From: Myroides odoratus DSM 2801
Lineage (GTDB): Bacteria > Bacteroidota > Bacteroidia > Flavobacteriales > Flavobacteriaceae
NCBI RefSeq assembly: GCF_000243275.1
Contig: NZ_CM001437.1
Location: 436,459 to 500,458, forward strand
Length of the DNA: 64,000 nt
Direction: 5' to 3'
The notes beneath the pieces were generated by a model. That model was given only the letters and a program-made list of their open reading frames with translations. It was not told the DNA's origin and searched no databases. Positions 18,346 through 25,474 of the stretch are shown here, one piece after another (the first letter of the stretch is position 1; every line of letters starts with the position of its first letter). The translations under genes were made by a program, and so were the position numbers.

Positions 18346-18942
18346 ATGGAAATCGACTTACAATTACCTGCATTACCCTATGAAAAAAATGCACTTACCC
18401 CTTTAATTACAGAAGAAACCTTCGACTATCATTATGGTAAACATCATGCTGCTTATGTCAATAACCTCAATGATTTGATTCAAAATACGCCTTTACTTGA
18501 GAAATCTGTACCTGAAATTATTCTACACAGCTATCAAACAGGAGATATGGCGCTCTTTAACAATGCTGCTCAACACTGGAATCACACCTTTTTTTGGCAT
18601 AGTCTATCCCCTTTTGGAGGAAAGACTCCCACGGGAAAAATCAACGACTTAATCATTCGTGATTTTGGAAGTTTTGATCATTTCAAAACACTTTTTTCTA
18701 CAACAGCAGCTAAACTTTTTGGTTGTGGCTGGACTTGGCTAGCTCAAAATGAGGAAGGTAAGTTGGAAATTATCCCCTTAAAAGAGGCACATACTCCTTT
18801 GACGCTTAACAAAACGCCTATTCTAACCTTAGATGTTTGGGAACATGCGTATTATATTGACTATAGAAATGCAAGACCTCAATTTATTGCCAATTTTTGG
18901 GAGATGGTCAACTGGGAATTTGCGAATCAAAATTTAAAATAA
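18346..18942 (+). CDS. sodB: Superoxide dismutase, iron type
   Basis: Converts superoxide to oxygen and peroxide in the cytoplasm. 198 residues. Metal ligands are visible: His29 (FDYHYGKHH), His80 (NHTFFW), Asp163 and His167 (DVWEHAYYID). Gln76 in AAQHWNHT is at the place that favours iron, as in E. coli SodB; manganese or cambialistic use cannot be excluded. The next gene starts two bases after the stop, so both are probably one transcript. Confidence 0.95.
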   Translation: MEIDLQLPALPYEKNALTPLITEETFDYHYGKHHAAYVNNLNDLIQNTPLLEKSVPEIILHSYQTGDMALFNNAAQHWNHTFFWHSLSPFGGKTPTGKINDLIIRDFGSFDHFKTLFSTTAAKLFGCGWTWLAQNEEGKLEIIPLKEAHTPLTLNKTPILTLDVWEHAYYIDYRNARPQFIANFWEMVNWEFANQNLK

Positions 18943-18944
18943 TT

Positions 18945-19385
18945 ATGAGTGACACTTGTATAAATCACCTAGAACGCTATTGGAAGACCTTAACGGTATC
19001 CAGCAATGAAAAATTCAATCAGGAAAACTACCTAGAAGCCTTAGAGGGCTACAAAGAGGCGCTATATAGAGCTGAAGTACTAAACAACCATTGGGAATTG
19101 TGCATGCGATTAAAAATCCCTGTTATCCAAGTTTATATCATTTCGTGTAATAACTTAGCACATACCCACGAAGAACTTCAGGAACTCCATCAAGCACATG
19201 CCTACCTAAAACGCGTTATTTACTTTTTGATTCACCTTGTGGAACATATTGCAATTACAACGGAATCAATTCAGGGAGATCTCAAACAAGCCTTGCTTGC
19301 TTATGCGGATTTTAAACAGCGTACTCAATTTTATCCTGCTGAAGATACTACGCTAGATCGGTTGATACAAACGTTACCTCGATAG
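18945..19385 (+). CDS. Small helical (TPR-like) protein downstream of sod
   Basis: A 146-residue cytoplasmic protein, start MSDTCINHLERYW at ATG 18945. It shows the TPR-like pattern FNQENYLEALEGYKEALYRAEVL near residue 24, then SCNNLAHTHEELQELHQAHAYLKRVI. No signal peptide or membrane segment. The frame extends backward into sod, but the ATG after the sod stop is the natural start. Function unknown; co-transcription suggests a role linked to oxidative stress or to dismutase itself. Confidence 0.75.
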   Translation: MSDTCINHLERYWKTLTVSSNEKFNQENYLEALEGYKEALYRAEVLNNHWELCMRLKIPVIQVYIISCNNLAHTHEELQELHQAHAYLKRVIYFLIHLVEHIAITTESIQGDLKQALLAYADFKQRTQFYPAEDTTLDRLIQTLPR

Positions 19386-19822
19386 GGGGAGGTTTGTGCT
19401 TTGTGAGATTCGTGAAGTCGTAGGTTGCTTTTTTGCTTTTTTGTTTTTTCGTGAAGTCGTAAGATTTATCGATTAAAGAACAGTTCACATTATTTAGAAA
19501 ATTTGCTTCTCTCCCTTTTCCACTTTCTCCTCTCCAATCGTTTTGTGAGGTCGTGAAGTCGTAAGATTTATCGATTAAAGAAGATGAGAGGGTGAAATTG
19601 GTGAGTTTTTTACTTGGGACTATCTCTTAAAGTGATTTGTGAGGTTTGTGCTTTGTGAGGTTTGCTTACCTTCTCACCACCTGACCTCTCACCCCCTCAT
19701 CACCTTCAAAAAAACCTTTCCCTCCCTTTTTTGGTATAGTTTATGAGGGGTATTATTTACGATTCGATCAAAATTAAGTACTTTTACTTTTTAAACAATT
19801 ACTACTTTAAACAAAACTTGAA
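19386..19822. repeat. Repeat-rich intergenic region before nhaC
   Basis: Contains two direct copies of GTGAAGTCGTAAGATTTATC followed by GATTAAAGAA (19451-19480 and 19551-19580), two copies of a GAGGTTTGTGCTTTGTGAG motif (19389-19408 and 19642-19660), and TCTCACCCCCTCATCACC (19691-19708). The same motifs occur near 12540-12800 and 13950-14160. They look like dispersed intergenic repeats; no gene is supported. Confidence 0.75.
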
Positions 19823-21271
19823 ATGCAAGAAAAACAAGAAAAGCCTATTTCGCTCGCACAATCATTAATTCCTGTCGTATTACTCGTTGTATTACTGGCT
19901 ATTAATGTTTATGTATTCCGGGATGATGCTTTATCGGGAACCAATCAATTCATTTTATTATTGGGTGGTGCTATTGCAATTCTTGTAGGGATGTACAATC
20001 GCGTTTCTTACGATAAGATTCTACAGCAAATTGTCAATAATGTCCGTGATACGTCGAATGCCATTTTTATTTTGCTGCTAGTAGGTGCTTTATCGGGTAC
20101 TTGGTTATTGAGTGGTATTATTCCCAGTATGATTTACTACGGTTTAGAGATTCTACATCCATCCATTTATCTACCAGCATGTGTTATTATCACGTCTATT
20201 ATTTCTATTGCAACGGGTAGTTCTTGGACCACCTCTGCGACTGTCGGAATAGCGCTTGTAGGGATTGGAAATGCCTTAGGGATGCCTTTAGGGGTAATTG
20301 GTGGAGCCGTTGTTTCTGGTGCGTATTTTGGAGATAAATTATCTCCACTGTCGGATACTACCAATTTAGCTCCTATAATGGCAGGTACAGATTTGTTTAC
20401 TCATATTCGCTATATGCTGTATACTACAGTTCCTACCTATGTAGTAACCCTCATCTTATTTATCATTTTAGGGTTTGTTTATGGTGCAGAAGGCCAAGTA
20501 AATACTGCAGAAACACTAGAAGCTATTAGTGCCACCTTTCATATTACCCCCCTTTTATTTATTGTTCCGGTATTAGTTATTGTTCTTATTGTAAAGAAAG
20601 TACAACCTATTGCAGCCTTGTTAATTGGTACCTTATTAGGTGCTGTATTTGCTTTAATTTTCCAACCCAACATTGTTGTTGCAGTAGCAGGTGGAGAAGA
20701 ATTTAATTTCTACAATGCCTATAAGGGAGTAATGTTAGCTTTAACCACTGATATCCGCATTTTATCGCCTTTAGAAAGCCTCAATGGGCTATTTGAAGCT
20801 GGTGGAATGGCCAGTATGCTTAATACCGTTTGGTTGATTCTATGCGCCATGTTTTTTGGTGGAACAATGGAGGCTATTGGTGCATTACAGAAAATATCTA
20901 CTGCTTTATTGTCTATTGCTAGTAGTTTATTTGGTTTATTTGCTAGTACAGTTGCTAGTTGTTTAGCGGTTAATATCACAACTTCAGATCAGTATTTATC
21001 CATCGTAGTACCTGGAAAAATGTTTGCAGATGCTTATAAACAAAAAGGACTCGCACCCGAAAACTTAAGTAGAACACTTGAAGACTCTGGAACGGTAACC
21101 TCTGTATTAATTCCATGGAATACCTGTGGTGCTTATCATGCAGGAGTATTGGGAATTCCAACACTCACCTATTTACCCTATGCCTTTTTTAATTACTTAA
21201 GTCCGTTTGTTACTTTGTTGTACGCTGCTTTTGATATTAAGATAAGACGAATTGTGAATAGTAAACAGTAG
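19823..21271 (+). CDS. nhaC: Na+/H+ antiporter NhaC family
   Basis: An inner-membrane sodium/proton antiporter, 482 residues with about eleven hydrophobic segments. Family features seen: SGTWLLSGIIPSMIYYG near residue 90, the conserved TGSSWTTSATVGIALVGIG near residue 131, GGAVVSGAYFGDKLSPLSDTTNLAP near residue 159, and a late TSDQYLSIVVPGKMF. It has its own start behind a repeat-rich region and no obvious partner. Confidence 0.92.
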   Translation: MQEKQEKPISLAQSLIPVVLLVVLLAINVYVFRDDALSGTNQFILLLGGAIAILVGMYNRVSYDKILQQIVNNVRDTSNAIFILLLVGALSGTWLLSGIIPSMIYYGLEILHPSIYLPACVIITSIISIATGSSWTTSATVGIALVGIGNALGMPLGVIGGAVVSGAYFGDKLSPLSDTTNLAPIMAGTDLFTHIRYMLYTTVPTYVVTLILFIILGFVYGAEGQVNTAETLEAISATFHITPLLFIVPVLVIVLIVKKVQPIAALLIGTLLGAVFALIFQPNIVVAVAGGEEFNFYNAYKGVMLALTTDIRILSPLESLNGLFEAGGMASMLNTVWLILCAMFFGGTMEAIGALQKISTALLSIASSLFGLFASTVASCLAVNITTSDQYLSIVVPGKMFADAYKQKGLAPENLSRTLEDSGTVTSVLIPWNTCGAYHAGVLGIPTLTYLPYAFFNYLSPFVTLLYAAFDIKIRRIVNSKQ

Positions 21272-21394
21272 ACAGTAAACAGTAGACAGTAGACGGTTAA
21301 TAGTGAAAGGTGAGATGTTACCCATAACTCTCAACAGATAACTCATAACCCATAACTCTCAACACATAACCCATAACCCATAACTCTCAACCCC
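21257..21394. repeat. Short tandem repeats after nhaC
   Basis: Direct repeats of AGTAAACAGTAGAC-like units (21257-21303), followed by iterations of CCCATAACTCTCAACACATAA-like units (21321-21394). The first motif recurs as GTTTACTGT elements at 49870-49940 and 62350-62440. The rest of 21272-21631 holds the peroxiredoxin promoter. Confidence 0.8.
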
Positions 21395-21548
21395 TATTTA
21401 TAACAAATCCTTCACACTAAAACTCGTTTATTCTCCGTATATTTAGTCTCGTCGAAATTTGATATACAGTTGAGCGTAAATCAATCGGACAGGCCTCACT
21501 ACTATAAATAAATCTTATAGTAAAATAAAAAACAATAATCAGAAATAA

Positions 21549-21584
21549 TAGTACAAACCACTTTTGTGGGCTACTTTTGTACTA
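21549..21584 (+). promoter_or_regulatory. Peroxiredoxin promoter with inverted-repeat operator
   Basis: TACTTTTG (21572-21579) fits the -7 box TAnnTTTG. It is overlapped by the inverted repeat TAGTACAAA (21549-21557) and TTTGTACTA (21576-21584). Between the arms lies a second small palindrome, CCACTTTTGTGG. A repressor or a peroxide-sensing regulator could bind here; which one is not shown. Confidence 0.5.
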
Positions 21585-21631
21585 GAAATAAGAAAGAAAA
21601 AAACAAATATTAACTTTTAAAAATAAACATT

Positions 21632-22270
21632 ATGTCTTTAGTAGGTAAAAAGTTTCCAAACATTACAGTAGATGCAATTTCAGAAATGGGTGATAATTTA
21701 AGAATCAACATTTTCGAAGAAGCTACAAAAAATAACAAAAAAGTATTATTATTCTGGTATCCAAAAGACTTTACTTTCGTATGTCCAACAGAATTACATG
21801 CTTTCCAAGAGGCTCTTCCTGAATTTGAAAAAAGAAATACAATGGTAATTGGAGCATCTTGCGATACAAACGAAGTTCACTTTGCTTGGTTAAACACAGC
21901 AAAAGACAACGGAGGTATTGAAGGAGTTACTTACCCTATCATTGCTGATACACAAAGAAACTTATCTTCTGTATTAGGAATTTTAGACGTAGAGAGTGAA
22001 GTATACAACGAAGAGTTAGATTCAGTTCAAATCGAAGGATCAAACGTTACATACAGAGCTACTTATTTAATTGACGAGACAGGAAAAATTTTCCATGAGT
22101 CAGTAAACGATATGCCATTAGGAAGAAACGTAAATGAGTACGTGCGTTTAATCGACGCTTACACACACGTTCAAACACATGGTGAAGTATGTCCAGCAAA
22201 CTGGGAAGAAGGAAAAGATGCAATGAATGCTGACAGAAAAGGTGTTGCTGATTACTTAAGCAAACACTAA
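21632..22270 (+). CDS. Typical 2-Cys peroxiredoxin (AhpC/TSA family)
   Basis: Reduces peroxides in the cytoplasm. 212 residues. The peroxidatic Cys51 is in FYPKD-like DFTFVCPTE and the resolving Cys187 is in GEVCPANW near the C-terminus, the mark of typical 2-Cys enzymes. It heads a three-gene operon with a thioredoxin-like protein 30 bases downstream, a plausible electron donor. The promoter carries a strong inverted repeat. Confidence 0.95.
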   Translation: MSLVGKKFPNITVDAISEMGDNLRINIFEEATKNNKKVLLFWYPKDFTFVCPTELHAFQEALPEFEKRNTMVIGASCDTNEVHFAWLNTAKDNGGIEGVTYPIIADTQRNLSSVLGILDVESEVYNEELDSVQIEGSNVTYRATYLIDETGKIFHESVNDMPLGRNVNEYVRLIDAYTHVQTHGEVCPANWEEGKDAMNADRKGVADYLSKH

Positions 22271-22299
22271 TTAGATACTAACGTAAAAAAACTTAAAAA

Positions 22300-22608
22300 A
22301 TGCTTTTAGAATTAGATCAAGATAACTTACAAGAAATTGTAAGTCAAAATGAAAAAGTAGTTGTTCAATTTTCAGCTACATGGTGTGGTAATTGTAGAAT
22401 TATGAAACCGAAGTTTAAAAAGCTTTCAACAGAAAAAGAGAATATCACATTTGTGGTTGCAGATGCTGAGAAATTCCCTGAATCTAGAAAACTAGCTGAC
22501 GTGAGTAATCTACCTACATTCGCTACTTTCGTAAATGGAAAATTAGTGAACCAAACGCAAACAAATAAAACGGAAGTTTTACACGAGTTAGTTGGTGAAA
22601 TCGCTTAA
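22300..22608 (+). CDS. Thioredoxin-family protein with CGNC active site
   Basis: A 102-residue cytoplasmic thiol-disulfide protein. The active site is WCGNC (near residue 28) in place of the usual WCGPC, within VVQFSATWCGNCRIMKPKF; a cis-Pro loop follows at NLPTFATF. Second gene of the peroxiredoxin operon, so probably a dedicated reductant. Replacing the usual Pro by Asn should change the redox potential (inference). Confidence 0.92.
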   Translation: MLLELDQDNLQEIVSQNEKVVVQFSATWCGNCRIMKPKFKKLSTEKENITFVVADAEKFPESRKLADVSNLPTFATFVNGKLVNQTQTNKTEVLHELVGEIA

Positions 22609-22625
22609 TTCTAAATACAACGAGT

Positions 22626-22883
22626 ATGAAATTACCTGTAATTAAACATTTAACTCAATTTATTGAGCAAAATGACCAAGACTATATCATTGAAACCCTT
22701 GAAGTATTGGAAAACCTTACGGAAGTTCCTTCGTTAAAAGACGAAGAATTAGATGTAATTGGCGAATTAATTTCCAATATGTATGGCGCACTAGAAGTTC
22801 AGAAATTAATGAAAGAAGGTGCAACGCAAAAAGAAGCTTTAAATAGCTTTATGCAACGCGTTTTAGGGTCAATCGACAAATAA
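22626..22883 (+). CDS. Small conserved protein of the peroxiredoxin operon
   Basis: An 85-residue acidic helical protein with no signal peptide, membrane segment or Cys. It follows the thioredoxin gene by 17 bases and ends at the operon terminator. I recall small proteins of this kind behind peroxiredoxin-thioredoxin pairs in other flavobacteria, but no function is known to me. A role with the two redox proteins is inferred from position only. Confidence 0.75.
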   Translation: MKLPVIKHLTQFIEQNDQDYIIETLEVLENLTEVPSLKDEELDVIGELISNMYGALEVQKLMKEGATQKEALNSFMQRVLGSIDK

Positions 22884-22902
22884 TCTTTATATTTTACATA
22901 CA

Positions 22903-22939
22903 AAAAGCTGCAAAATTTATTTTTTGCAGCTTTTTTTTA
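22903..22939 (+). terminator. Terminator of the peroxiredoxin operon
   Basis: Stem AAAAAGCTGCAAAA / TTTTGCAGCTTTTT with a run of T. Confidence 0.9.
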
Positions 22940-23100
22940 TTTCCATGTTTAAGAGTGACTTTTATTTACTTCTATGAATCTTTCCTTTTTAAGTTAAAAG
23001 TCAAATCACCATTTGCTCTTATTTTTTTTCTTATTCTAGATTAAGAAACGGTTGAGTCTTCTGCTTGTATCTTTGTAGTGTAATAAAAAACAATTCAACC

Positions 23101-23634
23101 ATGAAAATTACAGCCTTTGCAGCTACAAATAGTACGCAATCTATCAACCTTGAGTTAGTAAAGAGCGCTTTAGATACTTTACAAGAATACGAAATACAAA
23201 TTTTAGACCTCAACGATTACGAGATGCCTATTTATTCGCCAGAGCGAAACCAAGCCGGTATTCCTGAAAAAGCACTCGCTTTCAATCAAATCTTAAAAGA
23301 AAGTGATGCCTTAGTTATTGGTCTCGCTGAACACAACGGAACATTCAGTACCGCTTTCAAAAACATCTTTGACTGGGGATCACGTGCGGATAAAGCTTTG
23401 TTTCAACAAAAACCAATGCTATTATTATCAACATCACCTGGACCTAGAGGAGGGCAGTTTGTTATGGAATCAGCCAAAACAATCTTTCCTTTCTTTGGCG
23501 GAAATATTAAATCTCATTTCTCCTTGCCAAGTTTCCAGGATAATTTTAAAGAAGGAACGATTGTCAATGACAACTTACAACAAGAATTTGAAGCGCGATT
23601 AAACGATTTTAAATCAACGCTTCACCAAAACTAA
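23101..23634 (+). CDS. NADPH-dependent FMN reductase family protein
   Basis: A flavodoxin-like oxidoreductase, 177 residues, start MKITAFAATNS at ATG 23101. Seen: the phosphate-binding start AATNSTQSIN, the GLAEHNGTFSTAFKNIFDW segment around the flavin, and STSPGPRGG near residue 118. It reduces quinones, azo compounds or free FMN using NAD(P)H; the substrate is not determined. A -7 box (TATCTTTG, 23068-23075) lies 25 bases upstream of the start, and a terminator follows. Confidence 0.88.
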   Translation: MKITAFAATNSTQSINLELVKSALDTLQEYEIQILDLNDYEMPIYSPERNQAGIPEKALAFNQILKESDALVIGLAEHNGTFSTAFKNIFDWGSRADKALFQQKPMLLLSTSPGPRGGQFVMESAKTIFPFFGGNIKSHFSLPSFQDNFKEGTIVNDNLQQEFEARLNDFKSTLHQN

Positions 23635-23655
23635 CAACTACTTTTCAACAAAAGA

Positions 23656-23687
23656 GGTTATCCTTGCGAGGATAGCCTTTTTTTATT
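23656..23687 (+). terminator. Terminator after the FMN reductase gene
   Basis: Stem GGTTATCCT / AGGATAGCC with loop TGCG and a run of T. Confidence 0.9.
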
Positions 23688-23759
23688 GAATTGTTTCATC
23701 TCCTTCTTTTGTCCTCTATTTTACTTGTTTCTTCTATTTTTAAACTGCAAATTGATTCG

Positions 23760-23828
23760 TACCTTTGCCCTACCTTACAAGTTGATTATTAAGGCCTTTA
23801 CCTCTTATGTAAGACACGATTAATCAAC
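23760..23828 (+). promoter_or_regulatory. Promoter and structured leader of the FUSC gene
   Basis: TACCTTTG (23760-23767) fits the -7 consensus. The transcript would begin with a leader of about 100 bases. There GTTGATTA (23781-23788) pairs perfectly with TAATCAAC (23821-23828), enclosing a small CTTA-TG-TAAG hairpin. I do not recognise a known riboswitch class. Confidence 0.4.
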
Positions 23829-23872
23829 GCAGTACAGTTTACTCATCGTAAGCTAAAAAATCAATTTTAACC

Positions 23873-24982
23873 ATGAGAAGTAACTTCTTCGTTCAATTAC
23901 TCAAACAAGAAAGTAAAAATTTATTCCAACTCAAACACAGTGATCGCTTATGGCACATTCCTTTTATGGCTATGTTTGCCATTGGAGTTCCCTTGTTAGT
24001 TGGTTGGTATTTCGATAACTTACAAGCAGGTCTATTAGCTTGTTTAGCGGGTTTAGTTATTTTATACCTTCCTTCCAATTTACCTACTCCTCAACGCATG
24101 TTTATCATGTTGGTGTGTTCTTTTGGCTTTATGTTTTCCTACGTAGTAGGGGTTATTTTTAGTTTTAATTTTATTGTCTCTGCCCTTGTATTTGGATTAT
24201 TTGCGACAGCTGTACACTGGATATCCCTGTATTTTTCGATGCCTCCTCCTGGAAGTTTTTTCTTTATCATGATTGCCTCAATGGCTAGTAATACTCCATT
24301 TGACTTTGATACCATTGCCACGCGAATTGGCTATTTTGTTTTGGGAACTATTTTCGCTTGTACCTTAGCTTTGATTTACAGCTTTATTGTCGGACGCAAA
24401 TACACCTCTAAAACGCCTGTTCGCATTATTATACCTGTTCCTATAAAAACACAAGTCGATTACTTTATTCGAGCCCTTATTGTAGGGGCTTTTATGTCCT
24501 TATCGCTATTGATTGGTAATTTACTGAATTTCAACAATCCCTATTGGATTCCCATTTCTTGCTTGGCAATTATGCAAGGGATTTCCCTTTATCACGTCTG
24601 GCAAAGAGCCTTGCATCGTATTGCGGGAACTTTCATTGGCATTGGACTTTGTTGGGTTCTTATTTCTATCTCACAAGATCCGCTATACTTGTGTATTTGC
24701 ATCATGCTTTTACAATTTATCATTGAAATTTTCATTTCGAGAAACTATGCTCTTGCTGTGATATTCATTACCGCTTTAACGGTTTTATTAGCGGAAGCAG
24801 GAAGTTCATTGATTCACTCTCCTAACGAACTTATACAAGCGCGATTAACGGATATTGTTATAGGCAGTTTATTGGGAGGTATTGGCGGTTGGCTGCTACA
24901 CCACGAATACTTACGACACCATACAGTCGATCAAATTAGAAGCACGCGTATTAGCCTAAAAAGAAGACGAAAAAAAGCGTAA
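23873..24982 (+). CDS. FUSC family membrane protein
   Basis: A 369-residue inner-membrane protein of the fusaric-acid-resistance-like group. Two bundles of hydrophobic segments (about residues 28-170 and 205-340) repeat the FUSC topology, with NPYWIPISCLAIMQG and RIAGTFIGIGLCW matching the conserved second half. Possible role in aromatic-acid or toxic-compound efflux; the partner proteins usual in proteobacteria are absent. It follows a leader with a perfect 8-bp stem. Confidence 0.8.
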   Translation: MRSNFFVQLLKQESKNLFQLKHSDRLWHIPFMAMFAIGVPLLVGWYFDNLQAGLLACLAGLVILYLPSNLPTPQRMFIMLVCSFGFMFSYVVGVIFSFNFIVSALVFGLFATAVHWISLYFSMPPPGSFFFIMIASMASNTPFDFDTIATRIGYFVLGTIFACTLALIYSFIVGRKYTSKTPVRIIIPVPIKTQVDYFIRALIVGAFMSLSLLIGNLLNFNNPYWIPISCLAIMQGISLYHVWQRALHRIAGTFIGIGLCWVLISISQDPLYLCICIMLLQFIIEIFISRNYALAVIFITALTVLLAEAGSSLIHSPNELIQARLTDIVIGSLLGGIGGWLLHHEYLRHHTVDQIRSTRISLKRRRKKA

Positions 24983-25016
24983 TTTGCTTCATATTTCTTA
25001 TTAACCTTTGCAAGGT

Positions 25017-25367
25017 ATGAAGCAAAAGCAATCTGTTATCGTTTGTAAACAACTGCCTAAACATATAGCAGCCCTCACCTTATACCCCTTTATTATCTAC
25101 AAAGATGCCTCTTTTGCTGAAGATGCTATCCTAGTCAATCACGAACGCATTCACCTAAAACAACAACTCGAACTTCTTATTCTTCCTTTTTATCTTTGGT
25201 ATGGAATTGAGTTTCTCATTCGATTACTATATTTGAGAAATAGAAAAAAAGCATATCGCGCCATTTCATTTGAACAAGAAGCCTATAAACATGAAGCTAA
25301 TCTTGCGTATTTAAAGCAACGCAAAGCCTATGCTTTTTTCCAATACATGCGTAATCAAAAACTGTAA
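25017..25367 (+). CDS. Small membrane protein with HExxH motif
   Basis: A 116-residue protein, start MKQKQSVIVCKQL at ATG 25017; a TTG at 25008 is less likely. NHERIHLKQQLEL (about residue 44) contains HExxH, the zinc site of many metallopeptidases. A hydrophobic segment follows (LLILPFYLWYGIEFLIRLLYL), then FEQEAYKHEAN with acidic residues that could give a third ligand. It is 34 bases behind the FUSC gene. A tiny zincin-like membrane peptidase is possible; the motif may also be coincidental in a conserved unknown. Confidence 0.7.
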   Translation: MKQKQSVIVCKQLPKHIAALTLYPFIIYKDASFAEDAILVNHERIHLKQQLELLILPFYLWYGIEFLIRLLYLRNRKKAYRAISFEQEAYKHEANLAYLKQRKAYAFFQYMRNQKL

Positions 25368-25402
25368 TTTGGTTCTTGTGTCAGTTCCATTAAACTTGTA
25401 AA

Positions 25403-25434
25403 TAAAAAAACCGATAGTCAAACTACCGGTTTTC
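25403..25434 (-). terminator. Terminator of the copper operon
   Basis: Stem AACCGATAGT / ACTACCGGTT with a CAA loop and one mismatch; on the minus strand it ends in a T-run after the copper ATPase gene. Confidence 0.8.
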
Positions 25435-25474
25435 AAAGCATTTCACTTTATGACTTCCACTGTCATAAAGTAAG

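Noticed and set aside
21321..21394. Possible CRISPR-like array
   Set aside because: The short units are adjacent with no spacers of even length and no cas genes nearby; they are simple tandem repeats.
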